Assembly: GCF_900698975.1 (NCBI RefSeq)
Contig: NZ_LR217722.1
Location: 62,001-126,000, forward strand
Direction of reading: 5' to 3'
Length of the DNA stretch: 64,000 bases
Origin: Buchnera aphidicola (Cinara splendens)
GTDB lineage: Bacteria > Pseudomonadota > Gammaproteobacteria > Enterobacterales > Enterobacteriaceae
Both the position numbers and the translations under genes were made by a program. Positions 1 to 10,049 of this stretch are shown here, piece after piece (position 1 is the stretch's first letter; each line of letters opens with the position of its first letter). The notes beneath the pieces were generated by a model that saw only the letters and a list, made by a program, of their open reading frames with translations, was not told the origin of the DNA and ran no database searches.

Positions 1-1
1 T

Positions 2-1249
2 GAGATAAAAAAAACATACTGTATTTCTATATCTAGTAGATATGGTACTATAGATGATATTGAATCATCTAATTGTACGAATCATGTAGTTACAGTTTAT
101 AATAATTGTCGTCGGTCTTCTGTTTTTTCTAATGATATATCTATTTCAGGAATTTGTAAATCTATTGATAAATCAGTTGTTATGTCTAAATATATAGATG
201 TTGATAAATATCTAATATTTCCAGATATAAATTTATTATATAAGAATAATAAAACAATCAGTACATTTTTTCCCAAGTTATTCAGTCTAAAGGAAATTAA
301 GAATTTAGTCAATATTACTGATTTTTATGCTTTAAATTTTGATTCTAAAATTACTAGTACTGAAGGATCTGTTTTTGAATATTTTGTTGATTTAAAAATT
401 TTAGGTAATAGTTGTGATTGGATTGGAACAAAAATGTCTACACGATATTACTTATCTAGTTGTGTTGTTGCCAGTAGTCAAGGTTGTATGGAAAGAGATT
501 TTAGTTACACCACTGCAAGAGATTTTAAGGATTTAGACAAACCAGAGCAGATTGGAAAGAGTAGTGCTCAAAAAAGTATTGCAAAATTAAATTCAAAAAA
601 AATTGCAACACAAATTTCTCCTATTATTATTAAATCAGATATTTCATATGAGTTATTTATTGATTTGAAGCGTGCTATTAATGGATATGCAGTATATAAA
701 AAATCAACATTTTTATTAAATTATATGGATAAACAAATTTTTCCTACCTGGTTAAACGTCTTTGAAAATCCATTTTTAGATAAGGGTTTAGCATCTAATT
801 TGTTTGATAATGAAGGTATAGCTACTATTTCTAGAAAAATTATTGATAATGGAGTGTTAAAAACTTGGTTATTAGATACATATTCAGCTAATCGTTTAAA
901 TATGCTAACTACTGGACATTCTGGAGGAATATATAATTGGTTGATATCAACTAAAAGAAAGGTTATTCAATCATTCAATCAAATTCTAGATTTAATGCAT
1001 ACAGGTTTTTTGGTAACAGAGTTATTTGGAGATGGTGTAAATATAGTAACTGGAGATTATTCTAGAGGTGCGTGTGGTTTTTGGATAGATCATGGAAAAA
1101 TAAAATATCCAGTGCATGGTGTTACTATTTCTGGTAATTTGTTAAATATGTGGAATAACATGATAACTTTAGCAAATGATATTAATTCAAATAACTCAAT
1201 TCAGTGTGCATCAATATTAATTGATAAAGTACAAATTTCAGGTTTTTGA
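2..1249 (+). CDS. pmbA: PmbA/TldE metalloprotease subunit, 5' truncated by window
   Basis: The reading frame is open from base 2 and runs to a stop at 1249. The start lies outside the window, so about 415 C-terminal residues are present (the family is about 450). The N-terminal part reads SISSRYGTIDDIE, the usual PmbA strand region, and the C-terminal part contains GDYSRGACGFWIDHGKI and PVHGVTISGNL, typical of the family's C-terminal domain. TldE pairs with TldD, which carries the zinc site; TldE itself has no HExxH, and none is seen here. In E. coli the pair processes modified peptides and CcdA antitoxin; its role in a Buchnera-like symbiont is unknown. An internal ATG at 182 is not the start, because homology continues upstream of it. 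Codon use matches the rest of the window. Confidence 0.9.
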   Translation, partial: EIKKTYCISISSRYGTIDDIESSNCTNHVVTVYNNCRRSSVFSNDISISGICKSIDKSVVMSKYIDVDKYLIFPDINLLYKNNKTISTFFPKLFSLKEIKNLVNITDFYALNFDSKITSTEGSVFEYFVDLKILGNSCDWIGTKMSTRYYLSSCVVASSQGCMERDFSYTTARDFKDLDKPEQIGKSSAQKSIAKLNSKKIATQISPIIIKSDISYELFIDLKRAINGYAVYKKSTFLLNYMDKQIFPTWLNVFENPFLDKGLASNLFDNEGIATISRKIIDNGVLKTWLLDTYSANRLNMLTTGHSGGIYNWLISTKRKVIQSFNQILDLMHTGFLVTELFGDGVNIVTGDYSRGACGFWIDHGKIKYPVHGVTISGNLLNMWNNMITLANDINSNNSIQCASILIDKVQISGF

Positions 1250-1272
1250 GAAACAAATATGTATTTTTGCAT

Positions 1273-1654
1273 GAAGTTGATTTATAAGCCGGGTTCTGTT
1301 AAAAACAGTCATTTATCTAGATTAATAATTTCTTATTAATTCAAAAGCAGTCTACCCGAAGTAATGTGCGGGTCGCACTCTTCTACTTGACCTTGCTCCT
1401 GGTGGAAGTTTACCGAGCCAAAATTGTTACCAATTTTGCGGTGCGCTTTTACCGCACCATTTCACCTGTACCTATTTTAAATATTTTAAAAATATTTAAT
1501 ATTTATATAATATTTTTATATTTGGTAGTTTTTTTTCTGTTGCACTGGTCGTAAGATCACTCTTCCCAGGTGTTACCTGGCACCATACCCTAAGGAGCCC
1601 GGACTTTCCTCTGTTAATTATGTAAGCTTAAACAGCGACTGTTCAATCAACTTC
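1273..1654 (-). ncRNA. rnpB: RNase P RNA (M1 RNA)
   Basis: Catalytic RNA of ribonuclease P, which removes 5' leaders from pre-tRNAs. Read on the minus strand it begins GAAGUUGAUUGAACAGUCGC, contains the conserved AGGAAAGUCCGGGCUCC core (plus-strand 1596-1612) and the GGUGCCAGGUAAC segment, and ends with ACAGAACCCGGCUUAU (1284-1299) before a 3' strand complementary to the 5' end (helix P1). Length is about 382 nt against 377 for E. coli. The helix around 1474-1535 has become almost pure A/U, while the catalytic core stays GC-rich, a sharp contrast with surrounding DNA. The 5' end overlaps the last about 12 bases of rsmI on the same strand, so rnpB may be processed from a shared transcript or use a promoter inside rsmI. 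The exact ends are inferred from P1 pairing. A small open frame lying across this region on the plus strand is not a gene. Confidence 0.95.
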
Positions 1655-2479
1655 ATGTAATTTTTTTTTGATAATAGTATTATATAAAATATTTTTATTA
1701 AATCCACATATTTTTGCAGTAATTTTTATTGCCGTACTTTTCTGCATGATTTTTTCTAGAATGTAAAATGTTTTAAATACTCTTTTTGATATAATATTAG
1801 ATATTATAGGATTTGATCCATTAATAATAATAGTAATCTCTCCCTTTTTCCAATTTATTTCATTTTTAATTTTAGGTAACAATTTTTTAACAGTACCACG
1901 TTGAATATTTTCCCATGTTTTTGTCATTTCTTTAGCAATTGTAATTTTTCGATGTTCACCCATGATTTTTTTTATTAATTTCATAGTTTTTATTAATCTT
2001 TTTGGAGATTCGTATAAAATAATTGTTCTTTTTTCATGACATAAAGAAGATAATTTTTTTTTACACGCAATTTTTGTGTTAGGTAAAAAACCTTCATAAC
2101 AAAATTGATGAGTTTTAAATCCTGATGCACTAAGAGCTGTAATAGCTGCACAGGCTCCAGGTAATGGTACTACACGAATTTTTTGATGATAAGATTCTTT
2201 TATTAACAAATATCCAGGATCATTAATAACAGGGGTTCCTGCTTTAGATACTAGTGCAACGTTATTACCAGATTTTAACATGCTTATATATTTTTTAGTT
2301 TTTTCGTTTTCGTTGCATGTATTTAATGATAATAAAATTTTTATGATTGAAAATTTTTTTAATAATATTGATGTATGTTTTATATTTTCTGTAATAATAT
2401 AATCTACTTTTTTTAATATATTAATAGAACGATATGTAATATCTAGCAAATTTCCAATAGGTGTCGGTACAATGTACAA
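1643..2479 (-). CDS. rsmI: 16S rRNA (cytidine-1402 2'-O) methyltransferase RsmI
   Basis: SAM-dependent methyltransferase that 2'-O-methylates C1402 in the decoding centre of 16S rRNA. The N-terminus MYIVPTPIGNLLDIT, the NDPGYLL segment, the VVPLPGACAAITALSASGF loop and the YESPKRL motif are diagnostic of the tetrapyrrole-methylase fold used by RsmI. Length is 278 residues against 286 in E. coli. The start is a TTG at 2479, with no ATG in frame upstream; an ACAGG stretch lies just before it. Two motif positions differ from the E. coli protein: the usual SDAGTP reads SKAGTP near residue 78, and the AEDTRHT equivalent reads TENIKHT. The stop codon lies inside the 5' end of rnpB. Confidence 0.93.
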   Translation of the reverse strand: MYIVPTPIGNLLDITYRSINILKKVDYIITENIKHTSILLKKFSIIKILLSLNTCNENEKTKKYISMLKSGNNVALVSKAGTPVINDPGYLLIKESYHQKIRVVPLPGACAAITALSASGFKTHQFCYEGFLPNTKIACKKKLSSLCHEKRTIILYESPKRLIKTMKLIKKIMGEHRKITIAKEMTKTWENIQRGTVKKLLPKIKNEINWKKGEITIIINGSNPIISNIISKRVFKTFYILEKIMQKSTAIKITAKICGFNKNILYNTIIKKKLHEVD

Positions 2480-2811
2480 TAAACCTGTTTTGTTTTTTTT
2501 TTATACATATTGGTATTTTTCTCTTGTTATATGTTTTTGATTTTTTTACATGCAACTGAGTATTATTTTTAAATAAAAATAAATATTATTTTTAGATTAT
2601 AATTATTTATATTATAATTGTAATTTATTAATTATATTTTTATTATATAATAATATCATGATTTATTACAAATAAAAATTTTATTAATTGAATTATATAT
2701 ATTTTAATATTTTAAATAATTTATTTGAATAGTTAATTATACCTGTATTTTATATCATAATGATATAGATAGTTTTTTAATTTTTATTAAGTATATTTAA
2801 GGGTTTAACTA
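2480..2811. other. Divergent intergenic region rsmI/fabB
   Basis: About 330 bases of very AT-rich DNA between two divergently transcribed genes. It must hold both promoters, but no box stands out from the background strongly enough to be assigned. I see no open frame, RNA or repeat of note. Confidence 0.6.
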
Positions 2812-4029
2812 TTGAAAAGAACAGTTATTACAGGTTTTGGAATTATTTCAAGTATTGGTACTACAGAACAAGATATTGTGAAATCTTTAAAAAATGGTAT
2901 TTCTGGTATAGTTTTTTCTCAAAAAATGAAACAATTTGGTTTACACAGCACAGTTTGGGGTAATCTCTCTCTAGAGAGAATAAAAGAAATACCTTCTAGG
3001 TGGTTACGATTTATGAATCCTGCGACCATGTATTCTTATTTATCTTTTAAAGATGCTATTGAGGATAGTAATTTATATCCTGAAATATACATGAAAAATC
3101 CTAGAGTAGGTATTATTATAGGATCTGGAAGTGGACCTGCTCAATGTTATACACCTTTATTGAATAAACAAAAAAATAAAACTAGTAAAGTTAGTCCATA
3201 TTTTGCTATTAAAAATATGCCATCTTCTATTTCTGCTTGTTTAGGAGCTCTTTTTAAAATTCACGGTGTTAGTTATTCTGTTAGTTCAGCATGTTCTACT
3301 TCCTCTCATTGTATTGGTCATGCATACGAATTGATTTCTTCTGGTAAACAAGATATGATTTTTGCGGGTGGAGGAGAAGAATTAAGTGTTGAATTAGCAT
3401 GTCAATTTGATTCCATGAGAACTTTATCTACACATTTTAATAACACGCCTGAACGTTCTTCTAGAGCATTTGACAAAAATCGCGATGGATTTGTTATTTC
3501 GGGAGGTAGCGGTATTCTTGTTTTAGAGGAATTAAGTATTGCTTTATCAAGAAATGCTAAAATATATGCTGAAGTAGTCGGATATGGAGCTACTAGTGAC
3601 GGTTATAGTATAGTACTTCCTTCAGGAGAAGGTTTTGTGCGTTGCATGGAATATGCTACACGAGATATTATTAATTCTGTTGATTATATTAATGCTCACG
3701 GTACTTCTACTAAAATTGGTGATAGTACAGAATTACATGCTATAAAAAAAGTTTTTAATATTTCAAAGGTAGATCCATATATATCATCAACTAAGTCTAT
3801 TACAGGTCATTCTTTAGGTGCTTCAGGAGTTCAAGAAATTATTTATACTATATTAATGTTAAAACATAATTTTATTGCTCCTAGTATCAATATAGATGAG
3901 TTAGATTTATCTGCTAACGGCATGAATATAGTAAAAAATGTTATCAATGCTGTTATTAATGTTGCTATGTCTAATAGTTTTGGATTTGGTGGCACTAATG
4001 CTAGTTTAGTGATAAAAAAATATTGTTAA
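2812..4029 (+). CDS. fabB: 3-oxoacyl-ACP synthase I (FabB)
   Basis: Condensing enzyme of fatty acid elongation, joining acyl groups to malonyl-ACP; FabB is also the form needed for unsaturated fatty acids. All three catalytic residues are visible: Cys161 in SSACSTSSHC, His296 in NAHGTSTK and His333 in TGHSLGASG. The C-terminal SNSFGFGGTNASLV glycine-rich loop is intact. Length 405 residues matches E. coli (406). The start is TTG at 2812 (M-K-R-T-V-I-T-G-F-G); the N-terminus aligns exactly with E. coli FabB, and no ATG is available upstream. A weak AAGGG lies at 2799-2803. Retention implies the symbiont still elongates its own fatty acids, though the rest of the pathway is outside the window. 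Confidence 0.97.
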   Translation: MKRTVITGFGIISSIGTTEQDIVKSLKNGISGIVFSQKMKQFGLHSTVWGNLSLERIKEIPSRWLRFMNPATMYSYLSFKDAIEDSNLYPEIYMKNPRVGIIIGSGSGPAQCYTPLLNKQKNKTSKVSPYFAIKNMPSSISACLGALFKIHGVSYSVSSACSTSSHCIGHAYELISSGKQDMIFAGGGEELSVELACQFDSMRTLSTHFNNTPERSSRAFDKNRDGFVISGGSGILVLEELSIALSRNAKIYAEVVGYGATSDGYSIVLPSGEGFVRCMEYATRDIINSVDYINAHGTSTKIGDSTELHAIKKVFNISKVDPYISSTKSITGHSLGASGVQEIIYTILMLKHNFIAPSINIDELDLSANGMNIVKNVINAVINVAMSNSFGFGGTNASLVIKKYC

Positions 4030-4256
4030 AATTTATTTTTTGTTTTATTTAAAAGTTTATTTTAATATTTCTTTATTTTATAATACTATTTTATAGTTTT
4101 AGTAAATTAAGACATTATTATGATATTATATAATTAATATATTTATATTACTTTTATGCACTATAAATTTTATTAAACTTTTATAATAATTATATTATTA
4201 CTTATACTTGTATATATATTATTATTTTTATATGTTTATATTATGAGATTTTATAT

Positions 4257-5213
4257 ATGAATCAATTAGAATGTTTAAAAAGATACTCCACTGTAGTTGT
4301 AGATAGCGGAGATATTGAATGTATTGCTCAATATAGACCGCAAGATGCAACTACTAATCCAACATTAATTTTAAAAAGTGTTTTATCAAAAAAATATGAA
4401 TCTATCGTTAATAAAGCGGTTCAATATGCTAAAGAGATAGGAGGATCACAATCACACCAATTAAAGAATGCTAGTGACATGGTTTCCGTAGGATTTGGTA
4501 AAGAAATTTTAAAATATATTCCAGGATATATATCTACAGAAATTGATGCAAGATTATCATTTAATACTAGTAAATGTGTTACAAGAGCTATTAAATTAAT
4601 CGATTTATATCGAGAACAAAACATTGATACCTCGCGAGTTTTAATTAAACTAGCGGCTACATGGGAATGTATTCAGGCTGCTTATAAATTAAAAAAATTA
4701 GGTATTTTGTGTAATTTGACTCTTTTATTTTCTTTTGCGCAAGCTCGTGCGTGTGCTGATGCTGATGTTTTTTTGATTTCTCCTTTTGTTGGTAGAATTT
4801 ATGATTGGTATCAAAAGAACAACATAGATAATCCATATTTTTCTGATTCTGATCCAGGAGTTTTAGCTGTAAAAAAAATTTTTTTTTACTATAAAAAATA
4901 TATGTATAAAACTATTATTATGAGTGCTAGTTTCAGAAAAGTAGAACAGATTTTAGAATTATCAGGATGTGATCGTATTACGATATCTCCTGATTTGTTG
5001 AATGTGTTAAAAAATCAAACATGTAAATTTAATAGAAAATTAGATATTAATAAAATTTCTACTATTTCATCTAAGCCAATACCTTTATCAGAGTCTGAAT
5101 TTAGATTCTTACATAATCAAGATGCCATGGCTGTAGAAAAATTATCTGAAGGCATTCGACAATTTAGTTATGATCAAATAGCATTAGAGAAATTTTTGTT
5201 AAGTGTTTTTTAA
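4257..5213 (+). CDS. talA: Transaldolase
   Basis: Moves a dihydroxyacetone unit between sugar phosphates (sedoheptulose-7-P + glyceraldehyde-3-P to erythrose-4-P + fructose-6-P) in the non-oxidative pentose phosphate pathway. The Schiff-base lysine is Lys131 in [10 protein letters not shown]; Asp16 and Glu95 (STEIDARLS) match the other active-site residues of E. coli Tal[15 protein letters not shown] and [13 protein letters not shown] are family signatures. It is 318 residues, full length. It lies about 75 bases before transketolase on the same strand, so the two enzymes of the branch probably form one transcription unit supplying erythrose-4-P for aroH and ribose-5-P for his biosynthesis. 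The symbol follows common Buchnera usage; A and B isoforms cannot be told apart here. Confidence 0.96.
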   Translation: MNQLECLKRYSTVVVDSGDIECIAQYRPQDATTNPTLILKSVLSKKYESIVNKAVQYAKEIGGSQSHQLKNASDMVSVGFGKEILKYIPGYISTEIDARLSFNTSKCVTRAIKLIDLYREQNIDTSRVLIKLAATWECIQAAYKLKKLGILCNLTLLFSFAQARACADADVFLISPFVGRIYDWYQKNNIDNPYFSDSDPGVLAVKKIFFYYKKYMYKTIIMSASFRKVEQILELSGCDRITISPDLLNVLKNQTCKFNRKLDINKISTISSKPIPLSESEFRFLHNQDAMAVEKLSEGIRQFSYDQIALEKFLLSVF

Positions 5214-5289
5214 TTTTCTTGTTTTTTATTAAAAAAATGATTTTTTGATATTTTTATATTTTAAAAAATATATCTTAAAAGGAATATAC

Positions 5290-7287
5290 ATGTTATCACG
5301 AAAAGAATTATCGAATGCAATACGAATTTTGAGTATTGATGCTATTCAAAAAGCACAATCTGGTCATCCTGGAGCTCCTATGGGAATGGCAGACATTGCT
5401 GAAGTTTTATGGCGTGATTTTTTAAAACACAATCCTAATAATCCCTTGTGGGAAAATAGAGATAGATTTGTGTTATCCAATGGTCATGCTTCTATGTTAT
5501 TATATAGTTTATTACATTTATCAGGATATAATATTTCTATAGATGATTTAAAAAATTTTAGACAATGTTTTTCTAAAACACCTGGTCATCCAGAAATATA
5601 TTGTACTCCAGGAGTAGAAGTTACTACTGGTCCTCTAGGACAAGGATTAGCTATGGGTATTGGTATGGCCCTTGCTGAAAAATTATTAGCACAATATTTT
5701 AATAGAGAAACATTTAATATTGTAGATCATTTTACATGGATTTTTGTTGGAGATGGGTGTCTTATGGAGGGTATTTCTCATGAGGCATGTTCATTAGCAG
5801 GTACTTTAAAGTTAGGTAAATTAATTGTATTTTATGATAAAAATGGTATCTCTATTGATGGTGAAACATCTGAATGGTTCACGGATAATACAAAAAAACG
5901 TTTTTTGTCATATAACTGGCATGTTATAGAAATAAACGGTCATGATTCAGAAGAAATTATTTACTCAATAAAAAATGCTAAAAAAAATACTATTCAGCCA
6001 TCATTAATTATTTGTAATACAATTATTGGATTTGGCTCTCCTAATAAATCTGGCAAGTCAAGTGTACATGGAGCCCCTTTGGGAGATGAAGAGACTTCTT
6101 TAACTCGTACATATTTAAATTGGTCTTATGATCCTTTCTATATTCCTCAGCATATATATTCTGCTTGGAATGCTGTCAAATCAGGAAATTTGGCTGAAAA
6201 ATCATGGAAAAATATATTAAAAAATTATTCCATAAAGTATCCAGAATTATATATAGAGTATAAACGTCGTATAAAACAAAAATTACCATATGATTTAAAT
6301 GTTTTTTTGCAAAAATTTTTGTTAAAAATGAATAGTTTACCTAAAGATATTTCTACTCGTGAAGCTTCGCAAAAAACTCTAGAATATTTCGGTCCTTTTT
6401 TACCTGAATTAATAGGCGGTTCTGCTGATTTAGCTCCTAGTAATTTAACTATTTGGTCAGGATCTAGGTCTGTAAATAAAAATAATACTGGTAATTATAT
6501 TCATTATGGTGTCAGAGAATTTGGTATGACAGCAATAGCTAACGGAATTTATCATCATGGTGGTTTTATTCCATATACGGGTACTTTTTTAGTTTTTGCA
6601 GATTATGCGCGTAGTGCAGTTCGCATGGCAGCTTTAATGAAAACACGACAAATTTTTGTTTATACTCATGATTCTATTGGTTTAGGAGAAGACGGACCAA
6701 CCCATCAACCTATTGAACATATCGCTATGTTAAGAGGAATACCTAATTTAAGTGTGTGGAGACCTTGTGATTCTCTAGAAACAGCAACTGCTTGGTTTTA
6801 TGGTTTAAATAGAAAAGAAGGTCCTACTGCTTTAATATTATCGCGTCAAAATATAACACAATTTACAAGAACAAAGAATCAAATAAAAAATATATTTAAA
6901 GGTGGATATATTTTAAGAGAATTTGGTGATAAAATTAGTATCATTATTATTTCTACTGGTTCAGAGATACCTTTGTCTATTGGTGTTGCTAAAAAAATGT
7001 ATACTTTAGGTTATCATGTTAGGGTAGTATCTATGGTTTCTACGGATTGTTTTGATAATCAAGATACAATGTATCGTGAATCAGTATTACCTAAAAAAAT
7101 TATACATCGAGTATCTATTGAGGCAGGAATTAGTACTTATTGGTATAAATATGTAGGAATAGAAGGTTTAAAAATAGGTATTGATAAGTTTGGAGAATCA
7201 GGACCAGGTACCCATGTATTTGATATATTTGGTTTTACAGTCAATAAAATAGTAGATCGAATTAAAGAGAATTTTTTTGTTTCATAA
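5290..7287 (+). CDS. tkt: Transketolase
   Basis: Thiamine-diphosphate enzyme that transfers two-carbon units in the pentose phosphate pathway. The N-terminus contains [20 protein letters not shown]; the TPP/Mg motif [12 protein letters not shown] is followed by [10 protein letters not shown] with its Asn; [12 protein letters not shown] carries the cofactor-activating Glu, and [11 protein letters not shown] is the substrate loop. The start is ATG at 5290, preceded by AAAAGGA at 5277-5283; the frame is open further upstream but that part has no homology. The resulting 665 residues agree with E. coli TktA (663). It follows the transaldolase gene closely. Whether it descends from tktA or tktB cannot be decided from the sequence. 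Confidence 0.96.
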   Translation: MLSRKELSNAIRILSIDAIQKAQSGHPGAPMGMADIAEVLWRDFLKHNPNNPLWENRDRFVLSNGHASMLLYSLLHLSGYNISIDDLKNFRQCFSKTPGHPEIYCTPGVEVTTGPLGQGLAMGIGMALAEKLLAQYFNRETFNIVDHFTWIFVGDGCLMEGISHEACSLAGTLKLGKLIVFYDKNGISIDGETSEWFTDNTKKRFLSYNWHVIEINGHDSEEIIYSIKNAKKNTIQPSLIICNTIIGFGSPNKSGKSSVHGAPLGDEETSLTRTYLNWSYDPFYIPQHIYSAWNAVKSGNLAEKSWKNILKNYSIKYPELYIEYKRRIKQKLPYDLNVFLQKFLLKMNSLPKDISTREASQKTLEYFGPFLPELIGGSADLAPSNLTIWSGSRSVNKNNTGNYIHYGVREFGMTAIANGIYHHGGFIPYTGTFLVFADYARSAVRMAALMKTRQIFVYTHDSIGLGEDGPTHQPIEHIAMLRGIPNLSVWRPCDSLETATAWFYGLNRKEGPTALILSRQNITQFTRTKNQIKNIFKGGYILREFGDKISIIIISTGSEIPLSIGVAKKMYTLGYHVRVVSMVSTDCFDNQDTMYRESVLPKKIIHRVSIEAGISTYWYKYVGIEGLKIGIDKFGESGPGTHVFDIFGFTVNKIVDRIKENFFVS

Positions 7288-7396
7288 GATTAATTTTTTT
7301 ATTTATTTTTGATACTTTTATATTGTTATGTTAATGATAATTTTTTTTTGAGAATTTTAAAATGTTTTATTATATAAAATCATATTAGGATATGGT

Positions 7397-8527
7397 ATGT
7401 GTACCAAAGTACTTAATCTTGCTCAACAATTAATAAATATACCTTCGATTAGTCCGCGGGATCTTGGCTGTCAAGAAATATTAATACAGAGATTACAATC
7501 ATATGGTTTTTTTATTGAAAAAATGAACTTTAATGATACGAATAATTTTTGGGCATGGAAAGGTTTTGGAAAATCTATTACCTTCTTGGGACATACAGAT
7601 GTTGTACCTGCTGGAAATTTATTGAATTGGACAACTCCTCCTTTTGTGTCTACCATAAAAAATGGTGTGTTGTTTGGTAGAGGATCAGTAGATATGAAAG
7701 GTTCAATTGCCGCTATGTTAATAGCAGTAGAAAATTTCTTAAATAAGAATCCTAATCATAATGGTCGTATATCTTTTTTAATCACTTCTGATGAAGAATC
7801 AACAGGTAAAAATGGAATTAAGAAAGTTGCTGCAATATTAAAACAAAGAAATGAAAGAATTAATTATTGTTTAGTTGGAGAACCTACGAGCGAAAAAGTT
7901 TTAGGAGATTGTATAAAAAATGGTCGTCGAGGTTCTTTATCAGCTGAATTAAAAATATATGGTAAGCAAGGTCATGTAGCTTATCCTAATTTAGCCTATA
8001 ACCCTATCCACTACTCTGCTTTGTTTTTAGCAGAACTATCTACTTTATCCTTTGACAAAGGAAATGATTTTTTTGAACCGACTAAACTTCAAATTTCAAA
8101 AATATTTTCAGGAAAAAATTATACTACTAACATGATACCAGGAGAATTGAACGTATTTTTTAACATACGGTTTAGTCCTTTAGTAGACGAAAAAACAATC
8201 ATAAACATAATTAATAAATTACTTATTAAACATTCACTGCAACATTCTATTTCTTGGAAATGTTATGCTAAACCTTTTCTTTCTGTACCCAATAATTTAT
8301 GCCGTATTTTAATGACTAGTATATACAATAATACTGGGATTACTCCTGTTATTAAAACAAATGGGGGCACTTCAGATGGTAGATTTCTTTTTGATTTATC
8401 TGATGAAATAGTAGAATTTGGTTTATTAAGTTCTACCATCCATCAAATAAATGAATGTGTAAATATTTTGGATTTATTACAATTACAAAATATTTATTAT
8501 GATGTTTTAAATGCTTTGTTTTTATAA
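7397..8527 (+). CDS. dapE: Succinyl-diaminopimelate desuccinylase
   Basis: Zinc hydrolase of the M20 family that releases LL-diaminopimelate from its N-succinyl form, a late step of lysine and peptidoglycan precursor synthesis. Metal and catalytic residues are all at their expected positions: His66 (GHTDVVP), Asp99 (GSVDMKG), the catalytic glutamate pair 133-134 (SDEE), Glu162 (GEPTSE) and His349 (TIHQINE). The usual RGAADMKG reads RGSVDMKG. Length 376 matches E. coli (375). ATG at 7397 has AGGA at 7387-7390. With dapA and dapB in this window it shows the lysine route, which provides an essential amino acid for the host. Confidence 0.96.
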   Translation: MCTKVLNLAQQLINIPSISPRDLGCQEILIQRLQSYGFFIEKMNFNDTNNFWAWKGFGKSITFLGHTDVVPAGNLLNWTTPPFVSTIKNGVLFGRGSVDMKGSIAAMLIAVENFLNKNPNHNGRISFLITSDEESTGKNGIKKVAAILKQRNERINYCLVGEPTSEKVLGDCIKNGRRGSLSAELKIYGKQGHVAYPNLAYNPIHYSALFLAELSTLSFDKGNDFFEPTKLQISKIFSGKNYTTNMIPGELNVFFNIRFSPLVDEKTIINIINKLLIKHSLQHSISWKCYAKPFLSVPNNLCRILMTSIYNNTGITPVIKTNGGTSDGRFLFDLSDEIVEFGLLSSTIHQINECVNILDLLQLQNIYYDVLNALFL

Positions 8528-8611
8528 TTTTTTATATTAAAACAATATATACATTATATATATTTTTGTAATTAAAGATTGTTATTTATTTTTACAAAAT
8601 AATTTTATATA

Positions 8612-8652
8612 ATTTATGCAATGATAAATATGAATTTTATCATTGCATAAAT
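8612..8652. terminator. 17-bp perfect hairpin between convergent dapE and dapA
   Basis: Bases 8612-8628 and 8636-8652 are perfect reverse complements of 17 bases, with a 7-base loop. The hairpin lies 85 bases past the dapE stop and 131 bases past the dapA stop, between two convergent genes. That position suggests a bidirectional terminator or mRNA 3'-end protector. The T-run after the stem is poor on both strands, so the function is inferred. Confidence 0.5.
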
Positions 8653-8782
8653 GCACATACAATATATTTTATATATAATAGTATTCTTTTATATGTTTAT
8701 TGATATTTTAGTATCATATGTCATTTAAATTAAGTAAGATTTTTGTGGTATCAGTTTAATGATTTTGATATATTTTTTATGT

Positions 8783-9658
8783 TTATAAAAGTATTGATTG
8801 AATAGCTTTTTTTAAAATTTTTTTATTTTCCTGTAACAAGGTTGTCATAGGTAATCTTAATGAATTATATTCTATTAAACCAATATATTTAGCGGCCCAT
8901 TTTATGGGTATAGGGTTTGTTTCTTGAAATAATAAATGATGTAAAATATTTAATCTAGAATTTATTTTTCTAGCATTTGTAAAATCGCCTTGTAAAGCTA
9001 GTTTGCACATCTTATACATATATTCTGCTGCAATATTAGCGGTTACAGAAATTACTCCTATTCCTCCTAATTGAATAAAATCTAATGCAGTTGCATCGTC
9101 TCCACTAATTAAAAGAAAATCATTTTTAACTAGTTGTTTAATCATACTGACTCTAGATAAATCTCCCGAAGCATCTTTTAATCCAATTATGTTTTTTAAT
9201 TTCGATAATTGAGCAATTGTTTGTGGTAATAAGTCGCATCCTGTACGATTTGGTACATTATATAATATTTGAGGTAAATAGGTACTTTCTGAAATTGCTT
9301 TAAAGTGAAGGTATAATCCTTGCTGTGTAGGTCGATTATAATAAGGCGTAACATTTAAACATCCAGAAATACCTGATTTTTCAAGTTTTTTAGTTAATAT
9401 GATGCTTTCTGCGGTAGCATTTGATCCTGTTCCGGCTATTATAGGTATTTTTTCATCTGCAAATTCTAAAGTATTCATAATAACATTTGTATGCTCATTT
9501 TTATTCAGTGTAGCCGATTCTCCTGTTGTGCCCACTGAAACTATTGCATTAGTTTTATTTTTAATATGATACTGAATTAATTTTTTTAAACTTTTTTTAC
9601 AGATATTTCCTTTATCATCCATAGGTGTAATAAGAGCAACAATACTTCCTTTAAACAT
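8783..9658 (-). CDS. dapA: 4-hydroxy-tetrahydrodipicolinate synthase
   Basis: Condenses aspartate semialdehyde with pyruvate at the first committed step of lysine/diaminopimelate synthesis. The Schiff-base lysine is Lys161 ([10 protein letters not shown]), with Tyr133 (YNVPNRTG), Thr44 and Thr45 (VGTTGES) and Tyr107 of the catalytic triad set all present. It is 291 residues against 292 in E. coli. The ATG at 9658 gives the exact E. coli N-terminus [13 protein letters not shown], and an AGGAA lies just upstream on the minus strand. It is on the same strand as aroC but 391 bases away, so it probably has its own promoter. Confidence 0.97.
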   Translation of the reverse strand: MFKGSIVALITPMDDKGNICKKSLKKLIQYHIKNKTNAIVSVGTTGESATLNKNEHTNVIMNTLEFADEKIPIIAGTGSNATAESIILTKKLEKSGISGCLNVTPYYNRPTQQGLYLHFKAISESTYLPQILYNVPNRTGCDLLPQTIAQLSKLKNIIGLKDASGDLSRVSMIKQLVKNDFLLISGDDATALDFIQLGGIGVISVTANIAAEYMYKMCKLALQGDFTNARKINSRLNILHHLLFQETNPIPIKWAAKYIGLIEYNSLRLPMTTLLQENKKILKKAIQSILL

Positions 9659-10049
9659 GTTATGATTCCTTGTTAAAACAAGAATATGTGTATTTTAATA
9701 CGGTTATGATGATTGATTAACGTGAATAATATTTTTATATTTTAATTGTTAAAGAAAATAATATTTTAAAGTAATATATGGTACGAAAATATAAGTATTT
9801 TATACAAATAAGAATATTAAATATTTTTTATGATTTTTTTTGAGTTATTATTCATAATATCTTTTTAGACAAAAGTAGTAACAAAAATTGTAGTATTTTT
9901 GTATATATTAAATGATATATTTTGTCTAACTTTAATGTATATATTTTTTATCTGTTTTAAACATCATGCAATTATATAATTTTAATCAATAAAAGTATAA
10001 TTTTATTATGGATAATTAGTATTTTTCTATTTTTTTATATCAATAAATC
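9659..10049. other. Gene-free gap between aroC and dapA
   Basis: 391 AT-rich bases. The only structure noted is a 9-bp inverted repeat, TAGACAAAA at 9866-9874 and its complement at 9920-9928, with a loop of about 45 bases. No gene or RNA is recognised. It presumably holds the dapA promoter. Confidence 0.5.

Noticed and set aside
1366-1554. Plus-strand open frame of 62 codons
   Set aside because: It lies wholly within the antisense of RNase P RNA, has no homology and is explained by the GC-richer RNA gene.
9866-9928. 9-bp inverted repeat between aroC and dapA as a regulatory element
   Set aside because: The arms are about 45 bases apart and A/T-rich; expected by chance in this composition.
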